Shown: positions 24,497 through 33,220 of the stretch, one piece after another
Numbering within the stretch: the first letter of the stretch is position 1
How the letters are laid out: each line of letters opens with the position of its first letter
NCBI GenBank assembly: GCA_949297215.1
Contig: CASFRV010000007.1
Span: forward strand, 1 to 64,000
Direction of reading: 5' to 3'
DNA from: an uncultured Bacteroidales bacterium
Lineage (GTDB): Bacteria > Bacteroidota > Bacteroidia > Bacteroidales > Bacteroidaceae
Length of the DNA: 64,000 nucleotides
Notes under the pieces: model-generated
What the model saw: only the letters and a program-made list of their open reading frames with translations
Databases searched by the model: none
What the model was told of the DNA's origin: nothing
Position numbers and translations under genes: made by a program

Positions 24497-26029
24497 TTAG
24501 TCGATGAGGTTGTGGCCCGTCATGTCTTCGGGCTGGGGCAGGCCCATGATGTGCAGGATGCTGGGCGCCACGTCGGCCAGGATGCCGTCCTCGACGTGGG
24601 CTTCCTTGTTGTCGGTCACGTAGATGAAGGGCACGGGGTTGAGCGAGTGGGCCGTGTTGGGCGTGCCGTCGGCGTTGATGGCGTTGTCGGCGTTGCCGTG
24701 GTCGGCGATGATGATGGTTTCGTAGCCCGTTTCGCCGGCAGCCGTCACCACTTCCTTCACGCAGTTGTCGACGGCCGTCACGGCCTTCTCAATGGCTTCG
24801 TAGATGCCCGTGTGTCCCACCATGTCGCCGTTGGCGAAGTTGACAACGATGAAGTCGTATTTGTCTTCGCGGATGGCTGCCACGAGTTTGTCCTTCACTT
24901 CGTAGGCGCTCATCTCGGGCTTGAGGTCGTAGGTGGCCACTTTGGGCGAAGGCACGAGGATGCGGTCTTCACCGTCGAAGGGGGCCTCGCGGCCGCCGTT
25001 GAAGAAGAACGTCACGTGGGCATATTTCTCCGTCTCGGCCGTGTGGAGCTGCTTTTTGCCCTGGCGGCTCAGGTATTCGCCCAGCGTGTTTTCAACGTTT
25101 TCCTTGGGGAACAGGATGTGAACGCCCTTGAACGAAGCGTCGTAGGGCGTCATGCAGTAGTATTGCAGGCCGGGGATGGTGTGCATTCCCTCCTCGGGCA
25201 TGTCTTGCTGCGTGAGCACGACGGTGAGCTCCTTGGCGCGGTCGTTGCGATAGTTGAAGAAGATGACCACGTCGCCCTCCTTGATGCGTCCGTCCACGTT
25301 GCTGTTGACGAGCGGTTCCATGAATTCGTCGGTGTTCTTGTGCTCTTCGCTGTCGGAGTCGTAGCAGCTCTGCACGCCCTCGACCATGTCGGCGCAGGCA
25401 CGCCCCTTGCCCTCGACGAGCTGGTCGTAGGCCACCTTGACGCGGGCCCAGCGCTTGTCGCGGTCCATGGCGTAGAAGCGACCTATGATGCTGGCCACGT
25501 GGGCCCCCACCTTGTCGCAGTGGGCCGTGAGGTCGGCGATGAATCCCTTACCGCTTTTCGGGTCGGTGTCGCGGCCGTCCATGAAGCAGTGGACGTAGGT
25601 CTGCGCGGCGATGCCATATTCGCCTGCGATCTCCACGAGCTTGAACAGGTGGTCGAGCGACGAGTGGACGCCGCCCGTGGAGGTGAGGCCCATCAGGTGC
25701 AGGCCCTTGCCGTTCTGCTTGGCATATTCGTAGGCCGAAACCACCTCGGGGTTTTTCAGTATGCTGCCGTCGGCGCAGGCGCGGTTGATTTTCACCAGGT
25801 CCTGGTAGACGATGCGGCCGGCCCCGATGTTGAGGTGGCCCACCTCGGAGTTGCCCATCTGTCCGTCGGGCAGGCCCACGTTTTCGCCGCAGGCCAGCAG
25901 TTGCGAGTGGGGATAGGTGGCGTTCAGGTGGTCGAGGAAAGGTGTCGGCGTGTTATAGATGACGTCGCCTTTCCCATGGTTGCCGATGCCCCATCCGTCG
26001 AGGATCATCAGGAGAGCTTTTTTTCCCAT
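24497..26029 (-). CDS. gpmI: 2,3-Bisphosphoglycerate-independent phosphoglycerate mutase
   Basis: 510 residues, full length. It interconverts 3- and 2-phosphoglycerate in glycolysis, using two Mn ions and a phosphoserine. Visible: [11 protein letters not shown] (metal Asp), [16 protein letters not shown] (catalytic Ser), [14 protein letters not shown], and the metal site [16 protein letters not shown] plus [11 protein letters not shown]. Monocistronic. Confidence 0.97.
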   Translation of the reverse strand: MGKKALLMILDGWGIGNHGKGDVIYNTPTPFLDHLNATYPHSQLLACGENVGLPDGQMGNSEVGHLNIGAGRIVYQDLVKINRACADGSILKNPEVVSAYEYAKQNGKGLHLMGLTSTGGVHSSLDHLFKLVEIAGEYGIAAQTYVHCFMDGRDTDPKSGKGFIADLTAHCDKVGAHVASIIGRFYAMDRDKRWARVKVAYDQLVEGKGRACADMVEGVQSCYDSDSEEHKNTDEFMEPLVNSNVDGRIKEGDVVIFFNYRNDRAKELTVVLTQQDMPEEGMHTIPGLQYYCMTPYDASFKGVHILFPKENVENTLGEYLSRQGKKQLHTAETEKYAHVTFFFNGGREAPFDGEDRILVPSPKVATYDLKPEMSAYEVKDKLVAAIREDKYDFIVVNFANGDMVGHTGIYEAIEKAVTAVDNCVKEVVTAAGETGYETIIIADHGNADNAINADGTPNTAHSLNPVPFIYVTDNKEAHVEDGILADVAPSILHIMGLPQPEDMTGHNLID

Positions 26030-26063
26030 ATTCGTTCAGGTTTTAAGTTTGGTATTTCTGGGG

Positions 26064-26071
26064 CAAAGTTA
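26064..26071 (-). promoter_or_regulatory. -7 box of gpmI
   Basis: TAACTTTG on the minus strand, 35 bases before the gpmI start; exact match to TAnnTTTG. Confidence 0.55.
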
Positions 26072-26168
26072 CGCATTTCCGCGGAAACGGCGGCGGGCCG
26101 CGGCTGCGTAACGTGGCGCAGGCGGCGGGGGCTCTGCCGATGGGCCGTCTGCGGGCAGGGACGGGCAT

Positions 26169-26203
26169 AAAAACGGGGCGCCCCGCATGATGCAGAACGC
26201 CCC
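26169..26203 (-). terminator. Terminator of the surface-protein operon
   Basis: GGGGCG / CGCCCC stem followed on the minus strand by GTTTTTATG. It lies 45 bases after the 57-residue gene. Confidence 0.65.
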
Positions 26204-26247
26204 TCCGAGATGTGAATTCTTGGCGGTACTCGGTGTGTCTTTTCGAT

Positions 26248-26421
26248 CTATTCCCAGCTGTGTTCGAACGGGTTTTTGCGTTCCGTCATGAACTCGCCAT
26301 CGAAGTCGCCCTCTTCGGGCGGCAGGATGGTGCCTTCGTCCGGGCCGGGCGAGGCAGCCAGCAGGTGCGACGTTTCCATGGCGATGCTTTCGCAGGCCGG
26401 GGCTTGATATGTCTTTTTCAT
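26248..26421 (-). CDS. 57-residue small protein, MKKxYxxP...LLAAS type
   Basis: Starts MKKTYQAPACESIAMETSHL, continues with LAAS at 21-24, then a Gly/Pro/Asp/Glu-rich tail ending NPFEHSWE. The ATG lies only 4 bases beyond the stop codon of the preceding T9SS gene, so translation is probably coupled. Small proteins with the same plan (MKKxY, Pro-8, a Glu every few residues, then LLAAS/MIAxS and an acidic tail) are frequent in Bacteroidales and usually called hypothetical; that is my recollection, not a search. No signal peptide or helix of membrane length. It ends just before a terminator. Role unknown. Confidence 0.75.
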   Translation of the reverse strand: MKKTYQAPACESIAMETSHLLAASPGPDEGTILPPEEGDFDGEFMTERKNPFEHSWE

Positions 26422-26425
26422 GTTG

Positions 26426-27913
26426 TCAAAGGATGATGGTTTTCTTTTTGTCGATGATGTAGATGCCGGGGCGCAGGCCCTGGGTGGCCTTGTCGGCGGT
26501 CACGTTCTTCTTGACGAGGCGTCCGTCGATGGTGAAGACGTCCGTCGTGCCTGTGACCGGGGTAGGCGTGGCGTCGATGCCCGTCGCCCCCTCGTGCACG
26601 AGGCGTAGGGCTGCCGTGGCCGAAGCTGCGGGTATGTCGAAGGCTGCGCGGAAGCTTTTCAGCACGGCCCCCGTCCCGCCGCGCACAACGCGGTCGTCGG
26701 GTGTCACGCCGTAGCGGCCGGTGGCGCTGACGGTGCCGTCGTAGCAGCCCTCGAAGCGCACGCCGCCCTGTTCGCACACGGCTCCGCCCTCGGGCACGGG
26801 GCTGACGCTCACGCTGCCCAGCTGCATTTCGCCTGCGGCCTTGTCGGCCGGGGCATGGAGCAGGCAGGGCTCGTGGGCCGTCACGCCTTCATCGGCCGGG
26901 GCGAAATGGAGCGCTCCGTCGCGCCAGTCGGTGAACGTCTCTATGCGGCTGCCCTCGCCAAAGGCCGCCTCCACCTCTTCGCCCGTCAGGGCAAAGGGCA
27001 GGCAGAGCGTGTTCCACCCGGCCGAGAGGCGCCGCCCCGTGAGCGTTGTAGCCGTGGCCGTGAAGGTGCGCGGCGTGGCAAAAGGCAGCGCGTCGTCCAT
27101 TACGAGGCGGGCACACGTGGCTTCGCCCCCGGCGTTGCAGGCCACGACGTTGGGCGTCGCGGCGGCCGCCAGCCGTTTGGCATAGCGGCTCGTGTCGTTC
27201 ACCAGTTGCAGCACGTTCGTGTGGGGCAGCGTCAGGGGCACGGTGAGCGTGTCGGCTCCCGTCAGGTCCACGCTGCACAGCTGGCTGTTGTCGGCCATGT
27301 CGGCGGCCAGGCTCTCCACAACGAACGAGGGGAGCAGGCCCGTCAGGCCCGACAGATCGACGTGGCGCTCAGTTTGCAGCGGCGAGGAGCCCACGGTGCA
27401 GTAGGAGGCCGAGTTGGGCGGTTCGACGCCGTAGACGCCCGTCACGACGAAGAGGGCTCCGCGCACCAGGATGGGGTGGATGCCCGGTTGCAGGTCGTCC
27501 GACGTCGTATAGTAGATTTTCAGCAGCTCGCCCTCGCGGCCCGTGATGAACGACTCCACGTCGTTCGGGCTGATGAGGATGCGGTACCAGCGCGAGGCGA
27601 ACTGCGTGTAGTCGACGCCGTGCTTGAACGTGATCTGTCCGCCGCGCGACGAGTGGGGGAAACGCTCGGTCGACAGTTCGAAGGGGCTGAAGCCGCCCTC
27701 GTCGTCGAGCTCCATGCCTTCGGGCAGGTACAGGTCGAACTGCACGCCCCAGTAGTCTTGCGTGTCGTCCAGCCGTATGACGAAGTAGCGCCCGTCCTCG
27801 GTGGTCGAGCCGGGCACGGCTTCGAAGGGTTCCACTTGCAGCACGTCCTCGGCCCGGGCAACGCTCAGGGCGGCCAGCAGCGCGAGGCACCATGCGGTGA
27901 TTTTTCTTTTCAT
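26426..27913 (-). CDS. T9SS-exported protein with cohesin-like N-terminal domain
   Basis: 495 residues. Signal peptide to about 21 (ends VARA). Residues ~25-160 have the beta pattern of Bacteroidetes cohesin-like domains (YWGVQFDLYLPEGMELD, ITFKHGVDY, YRILISPNDVESFITGREGELLKIYY). A second beta region includes GWNTLCLPFALTGEEVEAAFG, common in these surface proteins. The end (about 455-495), VFTIDGRLVKKNV...GLRPGIYIIDKKKTIIL, is a type A sorting domain. No enzyme motif. It follows the dockerin-bearing gene by 91 bases and is coupled to the 57-residue gene. It could be a scaffold or adhesin subunit; the cohesin assignment is from pattern only. Confidence 0.8.
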   Translation of the reverse strand: MKRKITAWCLALLAALSVARAEDVLQVEPFEAVPGSTTEDGRYFVIRLDDTQDYWGVQFDLYLPEGMELDDEGGFSPFELSTERFPHSSRGGQITFKHGVDYTQFASRWYRILISPNDVESFITGREGELLKIYYTTSDDLQPGIHPILVRGALFVVTGVYGVEPPNSASYCTVGSSPLQTERHVDLSGLTGLLPSFVVESLAADMADNSQLCSVDLTGADTLTVPLTLPHTNVLQLVNDTSRYAKRLAAAATPNVVACNAGGEATCARLVMDDALPFATPRTFTATATTLTGRRLSAGWNTLCLPFALTGEEVEAAFGEGSRIETFTDWRDGALHFAPADEGVTAHEPCLLHAPADKAAGEMQLGSVSVSPVPEGGAVCEQGGVRFEGCYDGTVSATGRYGVTPDDRVVRGGTGAVLKSFRAAFDIPAASATAALRLVHEGATGIDATPTPVTGTTDVFTIDGRLVKKNVTADKATQGLRPGIYIIDKKKTIIL

Positions 27914-28004
27914 CTTGGTTGGTCGTTGAAATTTACGCTTTTCTTTGAAAAGAAGAGGGGCTTTGCCGCATGTTATGGGCCTCGGCCCCTCTTTTTCCCT
28001 GTTT

Positions 28005-29468
28005 CTAATTCTCTTGGTCGTTGATGATGTCGGCCACGCCGCGGCAGTCGCGCAGGTCGAAGGCGCCGTCGCGGTTCACGTCGCTCACCTCTTTAATAAA
28101 GGAGTCGGGCGTCGTGCCCAGCACATACGTTGTGAGGTTCAGTTTGTCCGTCAGGTTCACGCGTCCGTCGCCGTTCGTGTCGCCGCGCTGGTAGACGTAG
28201 AGGCGTCCGTTGCGCGTTGAGGCCGTCAGGTGGTCGCCGTCGGGCTCGGTGACGGAGACCTGGTTGATTTTCACGGGGTACGACTGCGCCGTCGCCATGC
28301 CCTTGGGCACGGGCACGTCCAGCGAGAGCAGTTGCGTGTTGCCCGCCGGCAGGCGCCCGCCCGTCAGCGTGAACACATACGACGTGTCGCTCACGGCCGT
28401 GCACGAAAGGTCGTAGCCCTCGGCTTTGGCCGACAGGCGCACGCTTTCCAGGCTGGGCGTCAGGCCGGGCGGGAACGTCAGCTGGAACGTCATGTCGCAC
28501 AGGTCGTCGAGCGTCGTCAGGTAGACGGGGTATTGCGCCGTCTCGCCCGGCACGCCGATGACCGACATCAGGTAGAACGCATATTGCTTCGTGGCGGGCA
28601 TCTGCGGCTCGGCCGGTGCCTCGGGGTTGAAGCGGAACTCGGCCCGCAGCGTCACGTCGTGTGCTCCCATCGTGTAGGAAAACGATGGCAGCTCCGTGTA
28701 GGGCTCGCCGTCCATGAGCCAGCGCACAAACTCGTAGCCCGTGTTGGCCCGGGCCGTCACGGTGGTCGAGCTGCCCTCGCGCAGCCGCGTGGCCCCGGCG
28801 TGGGCGGTGCCGCCGTCGGTGGCTTCGAGCACGATGTTGTGGCTCAGCACGGGCTCCGACGGCTCGGCCGGCCCCTGCGGGTCGAAGCGGAAGCGGGGCG
28901 TGAGCGTCACGTTGGCCGGCGTCGTCACGTAGGTGAACGAGCGGTCGGCCGAGAGGCATTGGCCCGCGGCGTCAAACCAGCCCTCGAACACGAAGCCCGT
29001 CGACGGGCTGGCCGAGAGGTTCACGCGGGTGCCGGCGCGGTAGCGCCCGTCGCCCCACGCCGAGCCGCCCGTGGCCGGGGCGAGCGTCAGGGTGAAGTAT
29101 TGCACCAGCACGGGGTCCGACGGTTCGGCCGGCCCCTCGGGCGCATAGACATAGCGGGCCACGAGCGTGTCGGCGCGGCGGGCCTTCGCGAAGGTATAGG
29201 CCGCCTGGGTCGAGAGGGTGCGGCCCTGCGTGTCGGTCCAGGCCTCGAAGCGGAAGCCCGTGGCCGGGCTTGTCGACACGCGCACCTCGCTGCCGGGCAC
29301 GTAGCGCCCGGCGCCCGCCACGCTCCCGCTGCCCGCCGGCGAAACCAGCAGCACCAGTGGCTGCGGGGGCTCGCCCGGCTCGGCGGGGCTCTCGGGGTTG
29401 AAGTCCTGCGCGGCCGCCGTGCCGCAGAGCAGCGCGAGGAGCAGCGTCAGATATCTTATCGTTGTCAT
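28005..29468 (-). CDS. Secreted repeat protein with cohesin-like and dockerin domains
   Basis: 487 residues. Signal peptide to about 21. Three InlB-B-repeat-like units of ~78 residues (GFRFEAWTDTQG, GFVFEGWFDAAG, GYEFVRWLMDGE) are separated by near-identical linkers of the form FxPxxPAEPxxP. A cohesin-like segment follows (about 305-415, PAEPQMP to LSLDVPVPKG), then a C-terminal dockerin (about 425-487) with two calcium loops DTNGDGRVNLTD and DVNRDGAFDLRD. It has no sorting domain, so it may be held at the surface by a cohesin partner. It is 16 bases after the LRR gene and 91 before the T9SS cohesin-like gene. Confidence 0.82.
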   Translation of the reverse strand: MTTIRYLTLLLALLCGTAAAQDFNPESPAEPGEPPQPLVLLVSPAGSGSVAGAGRYVPGSEVRVSTSPATGFRFEAWTDTQGRTLSTQAAYTFAKARRADTLVARYVYAPEGPAEPSDPVLVQYFTLTLAPATGGSAWGDGRYRAGTRVNLSASPSTGFVFEGWFDAAGQCLSADRSFTYVTTPANVTLTPRFRFDPQGPAEPSEPVLSHNIVLEATDGGTAHAGATRLREGSSTTVTARANTGYEFVRWLMDGEPYTELPSFSYTMGAHDVTLRAEFRFNPEAPAEPQMPATKQYAFYLMSVIGVPGETAQYPVYLTTLDDLCDMTFQLTFPPGLTPSLESVRLSAKAEGYDLSCTAVSDTSYVFTLTGGRLPAGNTQLLSLDVPVPKGMATAQSYPVKINQVSVTEPDGDHLTASTRNGRLYVYQRGDTNGDGRVNLTDKLNLTTYVLGTTPDSFIKEVSDVNRDGAFDLRDCRGVADIINDQEN

Positions 29469-29484
29469 GGTCGTAGCGAGGTTT

Positions 29485-32436
29485 TTATCGGTTAACGGTC
29501 ACTTTCACGCTGCCCTGCGGCGTGCTCACCACGTAGATGCCGGCCGGCACGTTCACGGTGCGCTGTCCCTGCACGTCGTAGGTGCCCAGCTTGCGTCCGT
29601 CGGCGCCGTAGACGGTGGCCGTGCCCCGGCCAGTGAGGGCTATGCCGCCCTGCGTGGCCGTAGCGCCGAGGGTCTCCGTCGCCGTGGCGCTGCCGATGCC
29701 CGTGGTGGCGTCGGGCTCGACGGCCAGCACGAAGCGCGTTTCGTCCGTGCCCGCCTCGGCCGTGAAGTGGTAGTCGGTCGCGGCGAGGTCGGCCGTGGTG
29801 CCCGTCTTTAGGTCGGTGAGCCGGGCGTGGCAGCCCTCGTGGCGCGTCAGGCGCAGCGTGTAGCTGCCGTCGCTGCCCGCGCGGAAGCCCAGGCGCACCG
29901 TGCCGTCGGCCGCGGGCCGCTCGTTGATGGCATAGCGCGTGCCGTCGGCGCCCAGCGAGTAGAGCTGCGGCACGTCGGTGGCGTCGCTCATAAACTTGGC
30001 CGCGTCACACGCCGTCTCATACGTCTCCCCGGCTGCGTTGTTCAGCACCACGCGCGTGCGGTCGGCCATGTCGCCGCAGCCCAGGCTCAGGTCGAGCAGC
30101 AGGCGCTGCATGCCGTCGTGGCCCGGGCCCATGGGGCGTGTGGCCGTCTGGCTCTCAATGTCGGCTGTGAGCTGGCGCCCTTCGAGCGGGAAGCTGATGC
30201 TCTCCACCTCATCGGGACACTGCACGAAGAAGGCCTGACCCGGTTGCAGGGCCACGTCGTCGTCGATGATCGAGTAGGCCTCATAGGTGCGGTTGCCGGC
30301 GTTCCACAGCGTGATGGGTGCCGTGAAGTTGAGGCGGTGTACGTTATAATAGGTCTGATAGGGGTTGCCCACGAGGTTCCACCCGCGGTCGGCTGCCACG
30401 TCCGAGGGGTTGGCGGCCAAGGCCTTGGCAAACTCCTTGTTGGCTGCGATGTATTGCTTCGAAGCGTCGTCCATTGCGCGGAAGCGGTACCATCCGTCCT
30501 GCGAGGCCTGGAAGATAAAGCCCGTGCCGGCCGTCACCGTCTCGTCTTTCTCCACGTCCTTCCAGCTCTGTCCCGCTCCGCTCGCGGCGCGGGCCCCGCC
30601 GTCGTAGCGGCGCAGGGCATACTGTGCGCCCTCGGGCACGGCGATGTCGGCCGGGCGGAAGTTGAACGGCAGACTGATGAAGTACCAGCTGTTGCGCGTC
30701 ACGTAGTAGCCCGCGTCGAGCGCACCCACGATCGATATGGAGTCGCAGTTGCTCCACAGCTGGGCCGTCTGCGCCACGTTGTTGCCGTTCGTCTCGTAGT
30801 AGACGTCGCCGAGCTCCATCTTCCGTATGCCGTTCACTTTGAGCGAGCCCTGCCCCACGATGTTCACGTCGGGGCATCCCTCGAAGCGGTCGCGTGCGCT
30901 CAGCACGAGCGGCTGCGAGATGGTCCACTCCTTGACCTCCGCCGTGCTGAAGCCCTCGATGGATTTGCAGTTGTACCAATAGTTGTCGAGCTTATAAGCG
31001 TTGACTAAATAGTCGGGGACGCGGAGTGTGATTTGTTCAAGCGATGCATTGGTGTTTCCTTGAACAACCGTCGGCGATTTCAGCACGATGGTTTCCAGTT
31101 TGGGACAGGCATTGAAATAAGCACCATTGGGAATAACGCTGTAGCATGAAGGAAGTTCAACAGAAGCCAAAGAGTCGCATTCACTGAAAGCTCCGTTCCC
31201 GATGCTTGTGACGTGTGTATTTCCTAAGTGTGCTTCTTTGATGCCACTTAGCATGAATGCGTCATTTCCAATTGATGTCAAACTTTCGGGAAGAGCAGGA
31301 GAATATTTGTAGCAAGCCTTAAAAGCGTAATTTCCGATGTTTTCCAAATTTGTAGGCAGTGGGCAATCGGTCAGTGTATGACAATAATGAAATAATGCGT
31401 CCGGGATTTTTGTCAATTTGTTAGGGAGTGATGCTTCTTTCAGTGAAGCGCAATAATTGAATATGCGTTCGCCTAAATCTAATGTCGCGTCGTGTAGCAT
31501 GGCAGATTTGATAGCTGTAGTGGAAAAAGCGTAGCTTCCGATGCTTTCCAGCGTACTTGGGAAGTTAATTTCTTCGATGAACGAATGGTTGAAAGCATTT
31601 GCTCCGATGCTCTTCACGCCTTCGGGCAGGACGACGCGGTGTAGGAACGGATGGCTGCGGTTCTCAAAAGCGTGGGCGGGCACTTCCGTGGTTTGCGCCT
31701 CGCTGAGGTCGAGCACGCAGAGGTTCTTCATCATTTTGATATGGCCCCAATCGGTCTCGTTCATAGCTCCTTTCACTTTCAGATTGCGCACGTCGAGCAG
31801 ATGGTCCACGTTGTAGAGCACTTCCGTGCCCAAGCTGCCCGGTTCCAATAAACTTACTTCGATGGCGGGCGAAGCGATGGCTCCCAATACTCCAACGGCT
31901 GAATAGCTGTAAGCGTTGAAATTGACATTTTCCATGTTGAAGACCAAGCGTATGGTATGCTTTCCCGGGGTCAGTTCCTCGAAAAAACGATTAGCATAAT
32001 ACATACCATCATTACATTGGATGCCTGTGACGGTTCGTACCTCTTTATCGTCGATATATACTGTGAAATAGGCTTCGTCTGTGGTTGTTACGAATTCATA
32101 AACAAAGGTAGCGGGCTTTTCTGTCGTGATGGTTGCCGTTAGTGTCCCCTCTCCCTTGCTGGTAAAGCGCAGCCGGCCTTCTGCCCAATAGAAGTGTTTG
32201 TCCTCGTCGTTCGTTAGAACGATGGGTATCTCCGACCATTCGGGGTAGGGATAGTTGATTGTCAGATCTTCCTCGGCCGATGCTTTTGTGGCGCGGGAGT
32301 CGTCGATGTAGGTTTCCCCGCCGTCGTCGGGATGGTTCGCGTTGGGATACGCTGAGGTGGCCACGCCGGCCGAGAGGGGCGTGGTGCATAGGAGGCTCGC
32401 CGCGAGCAGGGCGAAGCCGCGTTGAATATGTTTCAT
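29485..32436 (-). CDS. BspA-type leucine-rich-repeat surface protein, T9SS cargo
   Basis: 983 residues. Signal peptide to about 25. Residues ~240-500 hold Treponema/BspA-type LRR_5 repeats (SIGANAFNHSFIEEINFPSTLESIGSYAF as an example run, shown only in part: LESIGSYAF, ENIGNYAF, TSIGNDAF, TSIGNGAF). A beta-rich part with RNSWYFISLPFNFRPADI and GWNLVGNPYQTYYN follows, then a type A sorting domain (ATVYGADGRKLGTYDVQG...PAGIYVVS). BspA-like LRR proteins bind host matrix proteins or other bacteria. It is the first gene of the four-gene surface operon. The LRR-coding DNA (about 31000-32100) is clearly more AT-rich than the rest of the gene. Confidence 0.88.
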   Translation of the reverse strand: MKHIQRGFALLAASLLCTTPLSAGVATSAYPNANHPDDGGETYIDDSRATKASAEEDLTINYPYPEWSEIPIVLTNDEDKHFYWAEGRLRFTSKGEGTLTATITTEKPATFVYEFVTTTDEAYFTVYIDDKEVRTVTGIQCNDGMYYANRFFEELTPGKHTIRLVFNMENVNFNAYSYSAVGVLGAIASPAIEVSLLEPGSLGTEVLYNVDHLLDVRNLKVKGAMNETDWGHIKMMKNLCVLDLSEAQTTEVPAHAFENRSHPFLHRVVLPEGVKSIGANAFNHSFIEEINFPSTLESIGSYAFSTTAIKSAMLHDATLDLGERIFNYCASLKEASLPNKLTKIPDALFHYCHTLTDCPLPTNLENIGNYAFKACYKYSPALPESLTSIGNDAFMLSGIKEAHLGNTHVTSIGNGAFSECDSLASVELPSCYSVIPNGAYFNACPKLETIVLKSPTVVQGNTNASLEQITLRVPDYLVNAYKLDNYWYNCKSIEGFSTAEVKEWTISQPLVLSARDRFEGCPDVNIVGQGSLKVNGIRKMELGDVYYETNGNNVAQTAQLWSNCDSISIVGALDAGYYVTRNSWYFISLPFNFRPADIAVPEGAQYALRRYDGGARAASGAGQSWKDVEKDETVTAGTGFIFQASQDGWYRFRAMDDASKQYIAANKEFAKALAANPSDVAADRGWNLVGNPYQTYYNVHRLNFTAPITLWNAGNRTYEAYSIIDDDVALQPGQAFFVQCPDEVESISFPLEGRQLTADIESQTATRPMGPGHDGMQRLLLDLSLGCGDMADRTRVVLNNAAGETYETACDAAKFMSDATDVPQLYSLGADGTRYAINERPAADGTVRLGFRAGSDGSYTLRLTRHEGCHARLTDLKTGTTADLAATDYHFTAEAGTDETRFVLAVEPDATTGIGSATATETLGATATQGGIALTGRGTATVYGADGRKLGTYDVQGQRTVNVPAGIYVVSTPQGSVKVTVNR

Positions 32437-32480
32437 TTTGGTACAGGTGTGATGAATAAATTACTTGGCTTTCGAGCGAT

Positions 32481-32710
32481 AAAAAAGGAAGGGGCGTGGC
32501 TGCTCCGTCGTCTGCTTATTTCTCACTCAGGCACCGCCAAGTAACCCTCACACCAAATAAGCCAAAGCAGTCCACGCCCTATGGCGCGGAACTTCGTTCT
32601 GCTTATTCCCGGTGTTGAAATTGGCGGTTTCGAGCGAGGAGAATAAGTGAGCGCAAGCTCTCTATGTCGTTTTCAGTCTGTCGTGCAGTTGTCGTTGCAG
32701 CCGTTCTTCC
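32481..32710 (-). ncRNA. Structured RNA, candidate 6S RNA (ssrS / Bacteroidales-1 type)
   Basis: The minus strand folds as one long interrupted hairpin. Closing helix: GGAAG (32706-32710) with CTTCC (32487-32491), and GGCTGC with GCAGCC (32498-32503). Middle: ACCGCCAA with TTGGCGGT, CTCGCTC with GAGTGAG, CTTATT with AATAAG. Upper: ACACC with GGTGT, AATAAGC with GCTTATT, and a terminal hairpin TCCGCGCC / GGCGTGGA. The 3' strand of the open central part reads GAGGGTTACTTGGCGGTGCC, resembling GGGTTACAGCC...GCGGC in Escherichia coli 6S RNA. The 3' end is followed by TTCCTTTTTTA. This long-hairpin-with-bubble plan is that of 6S RNA, which binds RNA polymerase. The 5' end is uncertain. Alternatives: an attenuated leader of the LRR gene. 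Confidence 0.5.
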
Positions 32711-32891
32711 GTTGGCCGGGGTTGCCTGAGGCGTGGCCGCGGCCGGGTAGAGTGTGGGTGCTGTCTGTTTCTTGTATCGGGGGTTAAGGGGTTAGCAAAG
32801 TCCCCGTGTTTCGTTTCTCTCGTTTCTGCCCCGCCTCCGCGCAGGGGACTTCATAAGGCGCGGCCGGGACGGTTTTCTGAACTTGACGCGG

Positions 32892-32922
32892 CAAATTTAT
32901 CGATTATTTCCCTCATGCGCAA
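32892..32922 (-). promoter_or_regulatory. Promoter for the 6S-like RNA and/or LRR operon
   Basis: Minus-strand -7 box TAAATTTG (32892-32899) and -33 TTG (32920-32922) with a 20-base spacer. Transcripts would start near 32885, about 175 bases before the structured RNA and 450 before the LRR start codon. Confidence 0.6.
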
Positions 32923-33019
32923 GCCGTGGCTGCCTTTTAAGGCCGCGGGGCCGCACGCCACACCATATATATGTACGCGCGTGCGCGCGAGGGCGCGAGG
33001 GACATCCCGTGCGGGTGGG

Positions 33020-33198
33020 ATGTGCGATGGTCAGCCTCGCTGCTCCGCGGGTGTGCCTGCGGCTTACCCGCGGTAGTCGATGTTGGACCCCTATGGGGTC
33101 CTCATTGTGTGGGGGGCTTTCCGCGGGTTCGCCTTTGGCTCACCCGCGGTTATCGAAAGTTCGCCCCCTATGGGGGCGCTTGCCTCGCGGATTTCCTG
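33020..33198. repeat. Dispersed repeat P, copy 1
   Basis: Contains CCGCGGGTGTGCCTGCGGC, the palindrome GGACCCCTATGGGGTCC, TTCGCCTTTGGCTCACCCGC and a second palindrome CGCCCCCTATGGGGGCG. Same orientation and order as copies 2 and 3. It ends 22 bases before the dipeptidase stop codon. Confidence 0.8.
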
Positions 33199-33220
33199 TG
33201 CGGCCCGCGCCGCGTGTGCC

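Larger units (their letters stand above)
32437..33220. other. Long leader/intergenic region upstream of the LRR gene
   Basis: 784 bases with no protein gene. From left to right: a leader next to the LRR gene, the structured RNA at 32481-32710, a GC-rich stretch, a minus-strand promoter at 32892-32922, and dispersed repeat P copy 1 beyond 33020. Confidence 0.7.
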
